A DNA stretch of 23,860 nucleotides from NCBI RefSeq assembly GCF_025144725.1, contig NZ_JALXKS010000044.1, positions 1 to 23,860 of the forward strand, read 5' to 3'. The DNA is from Brevibacterium sp. p3-SID960 (GTDB taxonomy: Bacteria > Actinomycetota > Actinomycetes > Actinomycetales > Brevibacteriaceae). The position numbers and the translations under genes were made by a program. The notes under the pieces were generated by a model. That model searched no databases and was not told where the DNA came from. It saw only the letters and a program-made list of their open reading frames with translations. Numbering within the stretch: position 1 is the stretch's first letter; each line of letters begins with the position of its first letter. Positions 16,908-23,549 of this stretch are shown here, one piece after another.

Positions 16908-17072
16908 TTGTTCGAGCAGGCAGACGAGGAGTACCGCACCTGCGCCGAGTGCGGAGCGGACTGTGAGCCGGAGCCGTTCGATGCCGGAGAAGGGCAAGGA
17001 GTCAGAATCGCCTTCGCATGCCCGACTCACGGTGTCCATAGCGTCGTGGACCCGTTCGAGGGCAAGCGGTAG
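16908..17072 (+). CDS. Small Cys-rich (putative zinc-binding) protein, 54 residues
   Basis: A short frame starting TTG three bases after the resolvase stop and ending in TAG at 17070-17072. The product has CAEC-GADC (Cys12, Cys15, Cys19) and ACPTHG (Cys38, His41), a spacing that could bind one zinc ion as in small ribbon proteins. It is acidic and has no signal peptide. The start is uncertain because TTG is the only start codon near the resolvase stop and no clear Shine-Dalgarno lies upstream inside the resolvase tail. The tight spacing suggests co-transcription with the resolvase. I do not recognise a named family, and its function is unknown. Confidence 0.5.
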   Translation: MFEQADEEYRTCAECGADCEPEPFDAGEGQGVRIAFACPTHGVHSVVDPFEGKR

Positions 17073-17111
17073 CTCGTAGTTCTACAACAGCGCCGACGCC
17101 GCACTAAGCGA

Positions 17112-17333
17112 ATGCGTGGTGGGAGCAAGTCGAAGAACGGGCTGGAGGTAGCACGGAAGCGCGGCAAGGACGGTGACCAGCCGCGGGTGATCGACGACGA
17201 CAAGCGCACTGTCATCCTCGCCCGTCGGGAAAAGGGCGAGTCCATCCGCGAGATCGCAGCAACCACTGGCGTCTCCGTGGGGGCTGTGCTCGGCGTGGAA
17301 TCCGAGGAAAAGGCGGGGGCCTCCTCGTCATGA
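17112..17333 (+). pseudogene. Degenerate second copy of the resolvase C-terminal domain
   Basis: The 73-residue frame begins with the tail of the resolvase catalytic helix (KNGLEVARKRGK) and continues through the helix-turn-helix ESIREIAATTGVSVGAV. It lacks the entire catalytic domain with Ser10 and the arginines, so it cannot recombine DNA. It is 48/58 identical to the intact resolvase over the shared part, which means it came from a related but distinct resolvase rather than a very recent duplication. After GAVLGV the similarity ends and the frame closes within a strong hairpin. If translated it could in principle bind the same site and act as a repressor, but no ribosome-binding site is evident. 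Confidence 0.75.
17127..17301 (+). repeat. Direct repeat copy 2 (resolvase C-terminal coding region)
   Basis: Second copy of the repeat at 16695-16869, with the upstream catalytic part missing. The GGR segment has become GDQ and there are several other substitutions, so the copy is diverged. Confidence 0.85.
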
Positions 17334-17348
17334 GGGACGAGGAGGCCC
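17317..17348. terminator. Perfect 13-bp hairpin, probable bidirectional terminator
   Basis: GGGCCTCCTCGTC (17317-17329) pairs perfectly with GACGAGGAGGCCC (17336-17348) around a 6-base loop. It overlaps the stop codon of the resolvase remnant and lies between plus-strand resolvase genes and the minus-strand thiamine-binding gene, where a shared terminator would be expected. There is no T-run on either side. Confidence 0.65.
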
Positions 17349-17408
17349 ATCCCATCGAGAGCACGTCCAGCTGAGGATCACCGTCCCGGACGGATGCAGG
17401 AGCGGTAG

Positions 17409-17720
17409 CTACTCGTCCGACTCCGAGATCGCCTGTTCGAGCCGTTCGACCTTGGCGTCCAGCTCGCCCTCGTAGCCCGGGCGGATATCAGCCTTGATGA
17501 CAAGGGAGACCCGCGAGCCGAATGGCTCAACGGCCTCTGTAGCACGCTTCACCACGCCGAAGACCTCGTCCCAGGTACCTTCAACCTCGGTGAACATGCT
17601 CGACGTCCTATTGGGCAAACCGGAGTCGCGGACGACCTTCACTGCGGCAGCGACAGCATCGTGGACTGATCCATCTTCGCGGCCGGTTCCGGACGGGGCG
17701 ACGGAGAATGCAAGCAACAT
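17409..17720 (-). CDS. Thiamine-binding family protein (MTH1187/DUF77-like)
   Basis: A 103-residue ferredoxin-fold protein of the MTH1187/YkoF-type thiamine-binding family (Pfam Thiamine_BP). The pattern is typical: FSVAPSG at the N-terminus, [32 protein letters not shown], then VKRATEAVEPFGSRVSLVIKAD. Members bind thiamine or related pyrimidines and are thought to act as cytosolic carriers or sensors. The ATG at 17720 has GAGGAGG upstream; a frame opening at 17765 lies within the previous coding region. It follows a truncated paralogue whose stop codon falls in the ribosome-binding site of this gene, so translation may be coupled. Both sit downstream of the thiolase gene in the same direction, likely as one operon. 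Length is normal for the family. Confidence 0.85.
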   Translation of the reverse strand: MLLAFSVAPSGTGREDGSVHDAVAAAVKVVRDSGLPNRTSSMFTEVEGTWDEVFGVVKRATEAVEPFGSRVSLVIKADIRPGYEGELDAKVERLEQAISESDE

Positions 17721-17733
17721 GGCGGTTCCCTCC

Positions 17734-17913
17734 TCAGAGTCCTGCGGGCCGGATGAAAGACCCATGTCCTAGATCGACGATACTTGTGAACATCGAGTCG
17801 GTGCGGTTGGGCAGGCCGGACTCGCGCACGACCTTCACCGCAGCGGCGACGGCCTCGTGCATCGAACCGGTCTCGGCGTCGCCGGTGGGAGCGACGGAGA
17901 ATGCGACAAGCAT
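17734..17913 (-). pseudogene. Truncated thiamine-binding family gene (5' part only)
   Basis: Starting at an ATG 26 bp after the thiolase stop, with GAGGAGG upstream, this frame encodes [11 protein letters not shown] and [16 protein letters not shown], 34 of 43 residues identical to the intact copy downstream. After residue 43 the similarity stops and the frame continues with an unrelated tail ([16 protein letters not shown]) to TGA at 17734-17736. More than half of the fold is lost, so it is unlikely to bind ligand. The break near 17784 is a candidate deletion or insertion junction at the right edge of the acquired region. It is too short and unusual to be a functional gene by itself. Confidence 0.75.
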
Positions 17914-17939
17914 GGGTTCCTCCTCTGAGTGTCAGCTGA

Positions 17940-19127
17940 TCAGTTCTTCGGCACGGAGAGCACGAGGGCATCGCCCTGTCCCCCGCCGCCGCACAGTGCG
18001 GCGACCCCGGTGCCGCCGCCGCGGCGCTTGAGTTCGAGTGCAAGCGTCAGGGCCACGCGTGCACCGGAGGCGCCGATCGGGTGGCCGAGGGCGACCGCAC
18101 CGCCGTTGACGTTGACCTTGTCCTCGCTGATGCCGAGGTCTTTGGCACTCGCCAGGCCGACAGCGGCGAAGGCCTCGTTGATCTCGTAGAGGTCGAAGCC
18201 GTCAGCCGGGATGCCCTCGCGTCCGGCAGCGACCTTGATCGCCTGGCTGGGCTGGTGCTGCAGGGTCGAGTCCGGGCCTGCGGTCCAGGCGTGGGCGCGG
18301 ATCTCAGCGAGGATCTCCAGGCCCTCACGCTCGGCGCGCTCCTTGGACATCACGACGACCGCGCAGGCACCGTCGGAGATCTGCGAGGCGTTGCCGGCAG
18401 TGATGGTGCCTTCCCTGCTGAAGGCCGGGCGCAGCTTGGCCATCGACTCAGCCGTCGAGTCCGGGCGCACGCCCTCATCACGGCTCACTTCGGTCTCACC
18501 CTTGCGCGAGGTGATCGTCACCGGGGTGACCTCATCGTCGAAGCGGCCGGCTTCCCATGCCGCTGCCGCGCGCTGGTGGGACTGCGCGGCGAAGGCGTCC
18601 TGCTGCTCGCGGCTGAACTCGCGCTCGCCCTTGTTCGCGTCCTCGGTCAGCCCGCCCATCGCCTGGTCGGTGAAGGCATCCCACAGGCCGTCGTAGTCCA
18701 TGTGGTCGCGGACCTTGACGGTGCCGTACTTGTAGCCGGCGCGGGATTTCTCCAGCATGTGCGGGGCATTGGTCATCGACTCCTGGCCGCCGGCGACGAC
18801 GACCTCGTACTCTCCGGCACGCACGAGCATGGCCGCCTGGGTGATGGCGTTGAGGCCTGACAGGCAGAGTTTGTTGATGGTGATGGCCGGCACCGACATC
18901 GGTATTCCGGCTTTGACGGCGGCCTGGCGTGCCGGCCCCTGACCGCAGCCTGCCTGCAGGACCTGACCCATGATGACGTACTCGACGGCTTCGGGCTCGA
19001 CGCCGGCGCGGTGCAGCGCCCCGGAGATCGCCTCGGCACCGAGATCCATGGCGGTCAGCGATCCGAGGGCTCCGCTCATGCGTCCCAGCGGGGTGCGCGA
19101 ACCAGCAACGATCACAGCTTCGGTCAT
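17940..19127 (-). CDS. Acetyl-CoA C-acetyltransferase (thiolase)
   Basis: A 395-residue thiolase that condenses two acetyl-CoA to acetoacetyl-CoA or does the reverse thiolysis. Catalytic residues are present: nucleophile Cys88 in [15 protein letters not shown] in the middle, His349 in [14 protein letters not shown] and Cys379 in ALCGGGGQG. Length and the [18 protein letters not shown] signature fit actinobacterial AtoB/FadA-type acetyltransferases. The ATG at 19127 follows AAGGAGGAATC; the longer frame from 19187 has no conserved sequence. It is cytoplasmic, and likely serves short-chain acyl-CoA or ketone-body metabolism. The thiamine-binding genes follow in the same direction; the DivIVA-like gene is divergent. 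Substrate range (acetoacetyl-CoA or longer 3-ketoacyl-CoA) is not set by the sequence. Confidence 0.93.
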   Translation of the reverse strand: MTEAVIVAGSRTPLGRMSGALGSLTAMDLGAEAISGALHRAGVEPEAVEYVIMGQVLQAGCGQGPARQAAVKAGIPMSVPAITINKLCLSGLNAITQAAMLVRAGEYEVVVAGGQESMTNAPHMLEKSRAGYKYGTVKVRDHMDYDGLWDAFTDQAMGGLTEDANKGEREFSREQQDAFAAQSHQRAAAAWEAGRFDDEVTPVTITSRKGETEVSRDEGVRPDSTAESMAKLRPAFSREGTITAGNASQISDGACAVVVMSKERAEREGLEILAEIRAHAWTAGPDSTLQHQPSQAIKVAAGREGIPADGFDLYEINEAFAAVGLASAKDLGISEDKVNVNGGAVALGHPIGASGARVALTLALELKRRGGGTGVAALCGGGGQGDALVLSVPKN

Positions 19128-19186
19128 GATTCCTCCTTCGACGGATGCGGCCGTCCTGGCAGTCCTGGCCTCGGCTCCGCAGTCCA

Positions 19187-19216
19187 CATATCGTGATACA
19201 GACCCAGCCTAGTCGA
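19187..19216 (-). promoter_or_regulatory. Candidate thiolase promoter
   Basis: On the minus strand TCGACT (19211-19216) and GATATG (19187-19192) are separated by 18 bp, a loose match to -35/-10 boxes about 60 bases before the thiolase start. It lies in the 231-bp divergent gap with the DivIVA-like gene. Confidence 0.25.
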
Positions 19217-19323
19217 GGGTCCAGCTGCTGAGAATCCCGGGTAGCCGGCTGTGAATTCCCTCAGTGGTGTGACCTGCACCGCTCAGATGGCGGCCTCAGA
19301 CGGATGTTGGCGCGTACGGCGAG

Positions 19324-19329
19324 TAGAGT
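19324..19329 (+). promoter_or_regulatory. Candidate -10 box for the DivIVA-like gene
   Basis: TAGAGT fits the actinobacterial TANNNT -10 pattern and would place the transcript start near 19336, giving a leader of about 23 bases before the ATG at 19359. No clear -35 was found. Confidence 0.3.
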
Positions 19330-19358
19330 GGGTGGTAAGCCCCCGAAATTCTCACGCA

Positions 19359-20939
19359 ATGAATGAAACGGAGTCGAAGACTGTGACGCCTCCCGAAGAG
19401 TTCCGGACCGCGATGCGCGGTTACGAGAAGAACGAAGTCGATGCGCGCATCGGCCAGCTGCGGACCGAGATCGAATCCCTGCGCAAGGCACTGTCCGATG
19501 CGCGGTCTCAGGTCATTAGCGCCGACCGGGCGAAGCTGCAGATCGCCGGAGAGCTCTCCGAGGCCAAGCAGCAGCTCAAGGATGCCGCAAGCGACAAGGC
19601 AGAGGCAGCTGGCCCTCCCGGCTCCCGGATCGACCACCTGCTCAAGATCGCCGAGTCACAGGCCCGCGAAACCCTCGCCCAGGCCACCGCCGATGCCGAG
19701 ACGATCCGCAACAAGGCTCGTGCCGACGCCGCCAGCCAGCGCGCTCGCATGCACACCGAGAGCAACGACACCCTCAACAACGCCCGCTCCGAGGCGGAGG
19801 CGATCAGCTCGGCTGCCGAGCTTCGCGCCGAGGAGACGATCCAGGCTGCTGAGACGCGCGCCGAGGAGATCCAGACCGCTGCCGAGCGCGAAGCCGAGCA
19901 GCTGACCTCGACCGCGTCGACGGAGGCTGAGGAGTCGCGTGAGTCGCTCAAGCGCGAGGTCGCGCAGCTGCGTGCTGACGCCGAGAAGGATGCCGCTGAC
20001 ATTCGGGCGAAGGCAAAGAAGGAGGCCGACGAGATCCTCGCCGCTGCCAAGGCCAAGGATGAGGAGATCCGCAAGGCTGCCGATGAGCTCGATGTCGAGC
20101 TGGCCGATAAGCGCCGGAAGGCCGAAACGGCTGAGAAGGAGCGCTTCGACACCGCTGCCGCCGAGCACCGGAAGCTGACCGAGGAAGCCCAGGCCCGGGC
20201 GAAGAAGGCCGACGATGACGCGAAGGCTGCGGCCGAGCGTGCCGAGCGCACCCGCAAGGAGGCGGTCGAGAAGGCCGACAAGATCATCGCCGACGGCCGT
20301 AAGCGCGCCCAGGATCTCATCTCCGAGGCACGTTCGACTGCCGAGGCGACGATCGAGGAGTCGGCCGCTGAGGCCAAGCGCAATGTCTCCTCCGCCCAGG
20401 CCCAGGTCGACCTGCTGACCAAGCAGCGCCGCACGATCACCGCCCAGCTCGAGCAGCTGCGGTCGATGTTCGCAGCGCCCGGCCTGTTCGACGATGTCGA
20501 CTTCACCGAGGACAAGTCCGATCAGGAGGCTGCTGCGGCCCTGCCCACGGAGAAGATCGCCTCTGATGATGAGCTAGCCGAGCTCACCGCCGCCGAGGAT
20601 GCGAAGGACGATGCGGCAGCGACGCCGGCGAAGGACGTGAAGTCCTCGGACGGTGACGGCAGCAGCGCCGATGGCGACGGTGAGGATATCGAGGAAGCTG
20701 AGGTCATCAGCGAGGACGAGACGCAGGAGATGAAGACCCGTCCTGACGGTTCGTCCGGCAATTCGCAGGCCGGAGCCGCGAAGCCCGGTGCCAAGCCCAC
20801 CCAGGGCGGCGCACAGGTGAATGCCGGCCAGCGGTCGAACGCTTCGAAGTCCGGCGGTGCCTCGGGCTCAAAGGCTGCCGGCAGCGGCAATCGCGGTTCG
20901 CTCAACCGCAAGTCGCGAAACTCGAACCGCCTGCGCTGA
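19359..20939 (+). CDS. DivIVA-like long coiled-coil protein
   Basis: A 526-residue protein whose N-terminus (TPPEEFRTAMRGYEKNEVDARI) resembles the DivIVA domain, in which the F and GY..EVD positions mediate membrane-curvature binding. Residues about 30-400 are an almost continuous Ala/Glu/Lys/Arg coiled coil with many 11-residue-like repeats (DAETIRNKA, AEEIQTAAE, ADEILAAAK). Next comes an acidic Asp/Glu/Ala region (about 405-480), then a Gly/Ser/Asn tail ending in basic SRNSNRLR. There is no membrane segment. It probably organises the cell pole or septum as a scaffold, like Wag31/DivIVA paralogues, but it is twice Wag31 length and not in the ftsZ cluster. The ATG at 19359 lacks a good ribosome-binding site; GTG at 19383, with GGAG upstream, is an alternative start eight codons later. 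A hairpin terminator follows. Confidence 0.8.
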   Translation: MNETESKTVTPPEEFRTAMRGYEKNEVDARIGQLRTEIESLRKALSDARSQVISADRAKLQIAGELSEAKQQLKDAASDKAEAAGPPGSRIDHLLKIAESQARETLAQATADAETIRNKARADAASQRARMHTESNDTLNNARSEAEAISSAAELRAEETIQAAETRAEEIQTAAEREAEQLTSTASTEAEESRESLKREVAQLRADAEKDAADIRAKAKKEADEILAAAKAKDEEIRKAADELDVELADKRRKAETAEKERFDTAAAEHRKLTEEAQARAKKADDDAKAAAERAERTRKEAVEKADKIIADGRKRAQDLISEARSTAEATIEESAAEAKRNVSSAQAQVDLLTKQRRTITAQLEQLRSMFAAPGLFDDVDFTEDKSDQEAAAALPTEKIASDDELAELTAAEDAKDDAAATPAKDVKSSDGDGSSADGDGEDIEEAEVISEDETQEMKTRPDGSSGNSQAGAAKPGAKPTQGGAQVNAGQRSNASKSGGASGSKAAGSGNRGSLNRKSRNSNRLR

Positions 20940-20956
20940 ACGCCTATCGACAGCTG

Positions 20957-20990
20957 AAGGCGGGGATTTCCGATTGGAAGTCCCCGCCTT
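20957..20990 (+). terminator. Hairpin terminator after the DivIVA-like gene
   Basis: AAGGCGGGGA (20957-20966) pairs perfectly with TCCCCGCCTT (20981-20990); inner TTCC/GGAA can extend the stem. It begins 17 bases after the stop codon and separates this gene from the convergent HNH-like gene, so it may work in both directions. The following T-run is weak. Confidence 0.75.
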
Positions 20991-21015
20991 CGTCGTGGTA
21001 TAGGTGCGGAGCCGT

Positions 21016-21318
21016 TCAGCGCGGCGGCCGGCTGCGGAAGCAGGTCCTGTGCCAGTGACGGCGCGCACCGACACCGGTGTTGAAGCCGAACTCCTCCTCC
21101 GAGCGCCAGGCGACGATGTGGTCGATGTGGGCTGGCAGGTCCTGCAGGCAGCCGGGGCACGTGTAGACCTTGCCGGAACTGCTGCCGCGCACCTGCTGGA
21201 CGACCCATGTGCCGTCGGGTCCCTCGGCGGCCCGCGGCACGGAATTCAGGCTGGCTCCCAGCTCGCGGTGCGGCCGGGCCCACTTGTTTGCGCGGCGCGA
21301 AGACGACGAACGTGGCAT
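21016..21318 (-). CDS. Small HNH-like zinc protein, divergent from nucS
   Basis: A 100-residue basic protein. Its C-terminal half has CPGC (54-57), HIDHIVAW (64-71) and HRTC (90-93), the pattern of a compact HNH/zinc-finger fold in which DH is the usual catalytic pair. The N-terminal 50 residues are basic and low-complexity. Similar short proteins sit beside nucS in other actinobacteria and are often called ATP/GTP-binding, a label with no support here because no P-loop is visible. The ATG at 21318 is 29 bp from the nucS start on the other strand, so the two genes share a very short control region. It may be a DNA-binding or nicking protein, but it lacks the longer scaffold of typical HNH nucleases; function is unknown. 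Confidence 0.7.
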   Translation of the reverse strand: MPRSSSSRRANKWARPHRELGASLNSVPRAAEGPDGTWVVQQVRGSSSGKVYTCPGCLQDLPAHIDHIVAWRSEEEFGFNTGVGARRHWHRTCFRSRPPR

Positions 21319-21335
21319 GCCGCCATTGTCTCACG

Positions 21336-21341
21336 TACAGT
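21336..21341 (+). promoter_or_regulatory. -10 box of nucS, predicted leaderless transcript
   Basis: TACAGT matches TANNNT and ends 6 bases before the GTG start at 21348, the usual distance to the first transcribed base. No Shine-Dalgarno precedes the GTG. Together these suggest that the nucS mRNA begins at its start codon, as is common in actinobacteria. Confidence 0.5.
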
Positions 21342-21347
21342 AATGCC

Positions 21348-22043
21348 GTGCGTTTAGTGATCGCGAAGTGCAGTGTCGACTATGCTGGCCGGCTGACGGC
21401 GCACCTGCCCATGGCAGACCGGGTGCTTATGCTCAAGGCCGATGGCAGCGTCCTCGTCCATTCCGACGGCGGCTCCTACAAGCCCCTCAACTGGATGAGC
21501 CCACCGTGCACCACGACGATCAGCGAACCCAGCGCCGAGCAGGCCGAGCACGGCATCACCGCGATCTGGACGGTCACCCACCAGAAGACCGGCGACCATC
21601 TCATCATCAGCATCGCGGAGATCCGCGATGAGATCTCCGCTGACCTCGGAGTCGATCCAGGTCTGGTCAAGGACGGCGTCGAATCGCACCTGCAGGAGCT
21701 GCTGGCCGAGCACATCGAGACCCTCGGATCGGGATTCTCGACCGTCCGCCGGGAGTACATGACCGCCATCGGGCCGGTCGACATCCTCGCCAAGGACGAT
21801 GCCGGTGGCTCCGTGGCAGTCGAGATCAAGCGCCGCGGGGAGATCGACGGAGTCGAGCAGCTCACCCGCTATCTCGAGCTCATGAACCGCGATCCGCTCC
21901 TCGCCCCGGTCACCGGTGTGTTCGCCGCCCAGGAGATCAAGCCGCAGGCACGCACACTGGCCGAAGACCGCGGGATCCGCTGTGTGGTCCTCGACTACGA
22001 TGCGCTGCGCGGAATGGATGACCCGGACTCACGGCTGTTCTGA
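21348..22043 (+). CDS. nucS: Mismatch-specific endonuclease NucS (EndoMS)
   Basis: A 231-residue NucS, the endonuclease that cuts both strands at mismatches and replaces MutS/MutL repair in most actinobacteria. The N-terminal DNA-binding/dimerisation domain ([16 protein letters not shown] onwards) is followed by the RecB-like nuclease domain with GPVDILAKD (Asp145), [12 protein letters not shown] (Glu159, Lys161) and QLTRYLELM. The C-terminus ends in DSRLF, fitting the motif by which NucS contacts the sliding clamp. The GTG start is fixed by the conserved RLVIAKC and the upstream -10 box. Length is normal and all catalytic residues are present. It is divergent from the small HNH-like gene and convergent with murA, the order seen in many relatives. 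Confidence 0.95.
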   Translation: MRLVIAKCSVDYAGRLTAHLPMADRVLMLKADGSVLVHSDGGSYKPLNWMSPPCTTTISEPSAEQAEHGITAIWTVTHQKTGDHLIISIAEIRDEISADLGVDPGLVKDGVESHLQELLAEHIETLGSGFSTVRREYMTAIGPVDILAKDDAGGSVAVEIKRRGEIDGVEQLTRYLELMNRDPLLAPVTGVFAAQEIKPQARTLAEDRGIRCVVLDYDALRGMDDPDSRLF

Positions 22044-22050
22044 GCGCTTA

Positions 22051-22092
22051 GGCGGCGCTGCTCCCCCAGCCGGTGGGCCGCTGACAGCCGCC
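22051..22092. terminator. Possible shared terminator between nucS and murA
   Basis: GGCGG-CG-CTG (22051-22060) can pair with CAG-CCGCC (22085-22092) with a two-base bulge, and an inner CAGC/GCTG pair adds to it. It fills the 51-bp gap between two convergent genes. The loop is long and no T-run follows. Confidence 0.35.
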
Positions 22093-22094
22093 GC

Positions 22095-23453
22095 TCAGGC
22101 GAGGGACTCGATGTCGAAGGGCTCGGGCTTGTCGACCCGCTCGACGTCTGCGCCGAGTGCCTGGAGCTGTTCGACGAATCCCTCATAGCCGCGGTCGATG
22201 TGATCGACCCCAGAGACTTCGGTGCGGCCCTCGGCTGCCAGGCCGGCGATGACGAGTGCGGCCCCGGCACGGATGTCCGAGGCCTCCACCTCCGCCCCGG
22301 AGAGCGAGCTGACGCCAGTCACGAGCGCATGGTTGCCGTCGACGGTGATCTCAGCACCGAGGCGCGCGAGCTCATGGACGAAGCGCCAACGGGCCTCGAA
22401 CAGATTCTCAGTCAGCAGGCCGACCCCGTCGGCGATCGCATTGAGGGCCACAGCGAAGGGCTGCAGGTCGGTCGGGAAGCCGGGGAACGGCAGGGTGGCC
22501 ACGCGAATGCTGTGCGGTCGGCTCGGGCCCACGACCCGGAAGCCCATGTTCTGGGCTCCCTGCTCATTCGCCGCCGCGACCCCGGCGACCAGGCCCTCGG
22601 TGTCCGCGCTGCCGGACAGGACCGACACCTCGGCGCCGGCGGCGCGCAGATGCTCGAAGACGTGCGGCAGCAGCAGCGGATCGATGCCGCGCACGGTGAC
22701 ATCTCCGCCGGTGATGGCTGCGGCGAAGGCCCATGAGCCGGCGACGATCCGGTCGCCGACAACCCGGTGCTCGACCGGGTGCAGGCGCTCGACGCCCTCG
22801 ATCGTCAGAGTCTTGGTGCCGATGCCGGAGATCTGCGCGCCCATCGCCTGGAGCATGAGGCAGATGTCGATGATCTCCGGTTCCTTGGCCGCGTTGTCGA
22901 TGATGGTGGTGCCCTCAGCCAGGGTGGCGGCCATGAGGAGGTTCTCGGTCGCACCCACCGATGGAAACGGCAGGTGGATCTCGGCGCCGGCCAGGCCGTC
23001 TGGGGCTTCGGCGATGAAATAGCCGTGATCGAGACGTGCGCTGGCGCCCATCGCCTCGAGCCCGGCCTGGTGCATGTCGAGGCCGCGTGAGCCGATCGCG
23101 TCGCCGCCGGGCATCGCGACATGGGCTGCGCGCATCCGCCCGGTGAGCGGGCCGAGCACGCAGATCGAGGCGCGCATGGCGCGCACGAGTTCGTAGTCGG
23201 CCTGGATGCCCGGCTCCTCCGGCACGTCGATGTCGATGACCCCGGCCTCGGGGTCATAGTCGATCTCGCAGCCGAGGCGGCGCAGCAGTTCGCTCATGAT
23301 CGAGACGTCGAGGATGCGCGGCACATTGGAGATCAACGACCGGCCCGGGGCCAGGAGGGTGGCGGCCATCAGCTTGAGCGCGCTGTTCTTCGCCCCGCGT
23401 ACCGTCACGCCGCCGGTGAGCCGGTGCGGTCCGTTGACGGACAGGATCTCCAT
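22095..23453 (-). CDS. murA: UDP-N-acetylglucosamine 1-carboxyvinyltransferase MurA (fosfomycin-insensitive type)
   Basis: A 452-residue MurA, which transfers enolpyruvate from phosphoenolpyruvate to UDP-GlcNAc, the first committed step of peptidoglycan synthesis in the cytoplasm. Substrate residues Lys22-Asn23 lie in [11 protein letters not shown]. The catalytic loop reads [14 protein letters not shown], with Asp118 where most bacteria have the Cys attacked by fosfomycin. The same Asp is known in Mycobacterium tuberculosis and makes the enzyme insensitive to the drug. The ATG at 23453 follows GAGGAGG and the conserved MEILSVNG; the longer frame from 23525 reads through a hairpin. It lies downstream of the DUF2550 gene, the order typical of actinobacteria, with a terminator-like hairpin between. 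Confidence 0.96.
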   Translation of the reverse strand: MEILSVNGPHRLTGGVTVRGAKNSALKLMAATLLAPGRSLISNVPRILDVSIMSELLRRLGCEIDYDPEAGVIDIDVPEEPGIQADYELVRAMRASICVLGPLTGRMRAAHVAMPGGDAIGSRGLDMHQAGLEAMGASARLDHGYFIAEAPDGLAGAEIHLPFPSVGATENLLMAATLAEGTTIIDNAAKEPEIIDICLMLQAMGAQISGIGTKTLTIEGVERLHPVEHRVVGDRIVAGSWAFAAAITGGDVTVRGIDPLLLPHVFEHLRAAGAEVSVLSGSADTEGLVAGVAAANEQGAQNMGFRVVGPSRPHSIRVATLPFPGFPTDLQPFAVALNAIADGVGLLTENLFEARWRFVHELARLGAEITVDGNHALVTGVSSLSGAEVEASDIRAGAALVIAGLAAEGRTEVSGVDHIDRGYEGFVEQLQALGADVERVDKPEPFDIESLA

Positions 23454-23496
23454 GAGCGTGGTCCTCCTCGGGCGGATGGTGCGGTGGCAGAGAAGA

Positions 23497-23523
23497 GTCC
23501 TGCGGAGCTGAGCCCCGCAGGAC
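23497..23523 (-). terminator. Hairpin between the DUF2550 gene and murA
   Basis: On the minus strand GTCCTGCGG and CCGCAGGAC form a 9-bp perfect stem around a 9-base loop, followed by the T-rich TCTTCTCT. It fits an intrinsic terminator after the DUF2550 gene or an attenuator in the murA leader. A TANNNT box, TAGACT (plus 23529-23534), lies just upstream and could start murA transcription, which would put the hairpin in the leader. Confidence 0.6.
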
Positions 23524-23549
23524 ATATCAGTCTAGGACGCGAAGGCCGC

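Larger units (their letters stand above)
185..17783. mobile_element. Putative mosaic genomic island (defence operon plus recombination debris)
   Basis: The segment is bounded on the left by an abruptly ending biotin-carboxylase fragment and on the right by a thiamine-binding-family gene that loses similarity to its neighbour after codon 43 (about 17784). Inside are a DISARM-like operon, an HNH gene, an esterase cut by an ISL3 transposase fragment, a serine resolvase and a duplicated resolvase end. By eye the defence genes are less GC-rich and use more A/T-ending codons than the murA-thiolase block. I saw no tRNA, no integrase and no obvious terminal direct repeats, so the boundaries are inferred from broken genes only. 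It may be several independent insertions rather than one element. Confidence 0.4.

Noticed and set aside
19508..20515. Long minus-strand frame of 335 codons opposite the DivIVA-like gene
   Set aside because: It is a Ser/Ala-rich mirror of a repetitive, high-GC coiled-coil gene; its composition is what the complementary strand of Ala/Glu/Lys codons gives, and it has no family motif.
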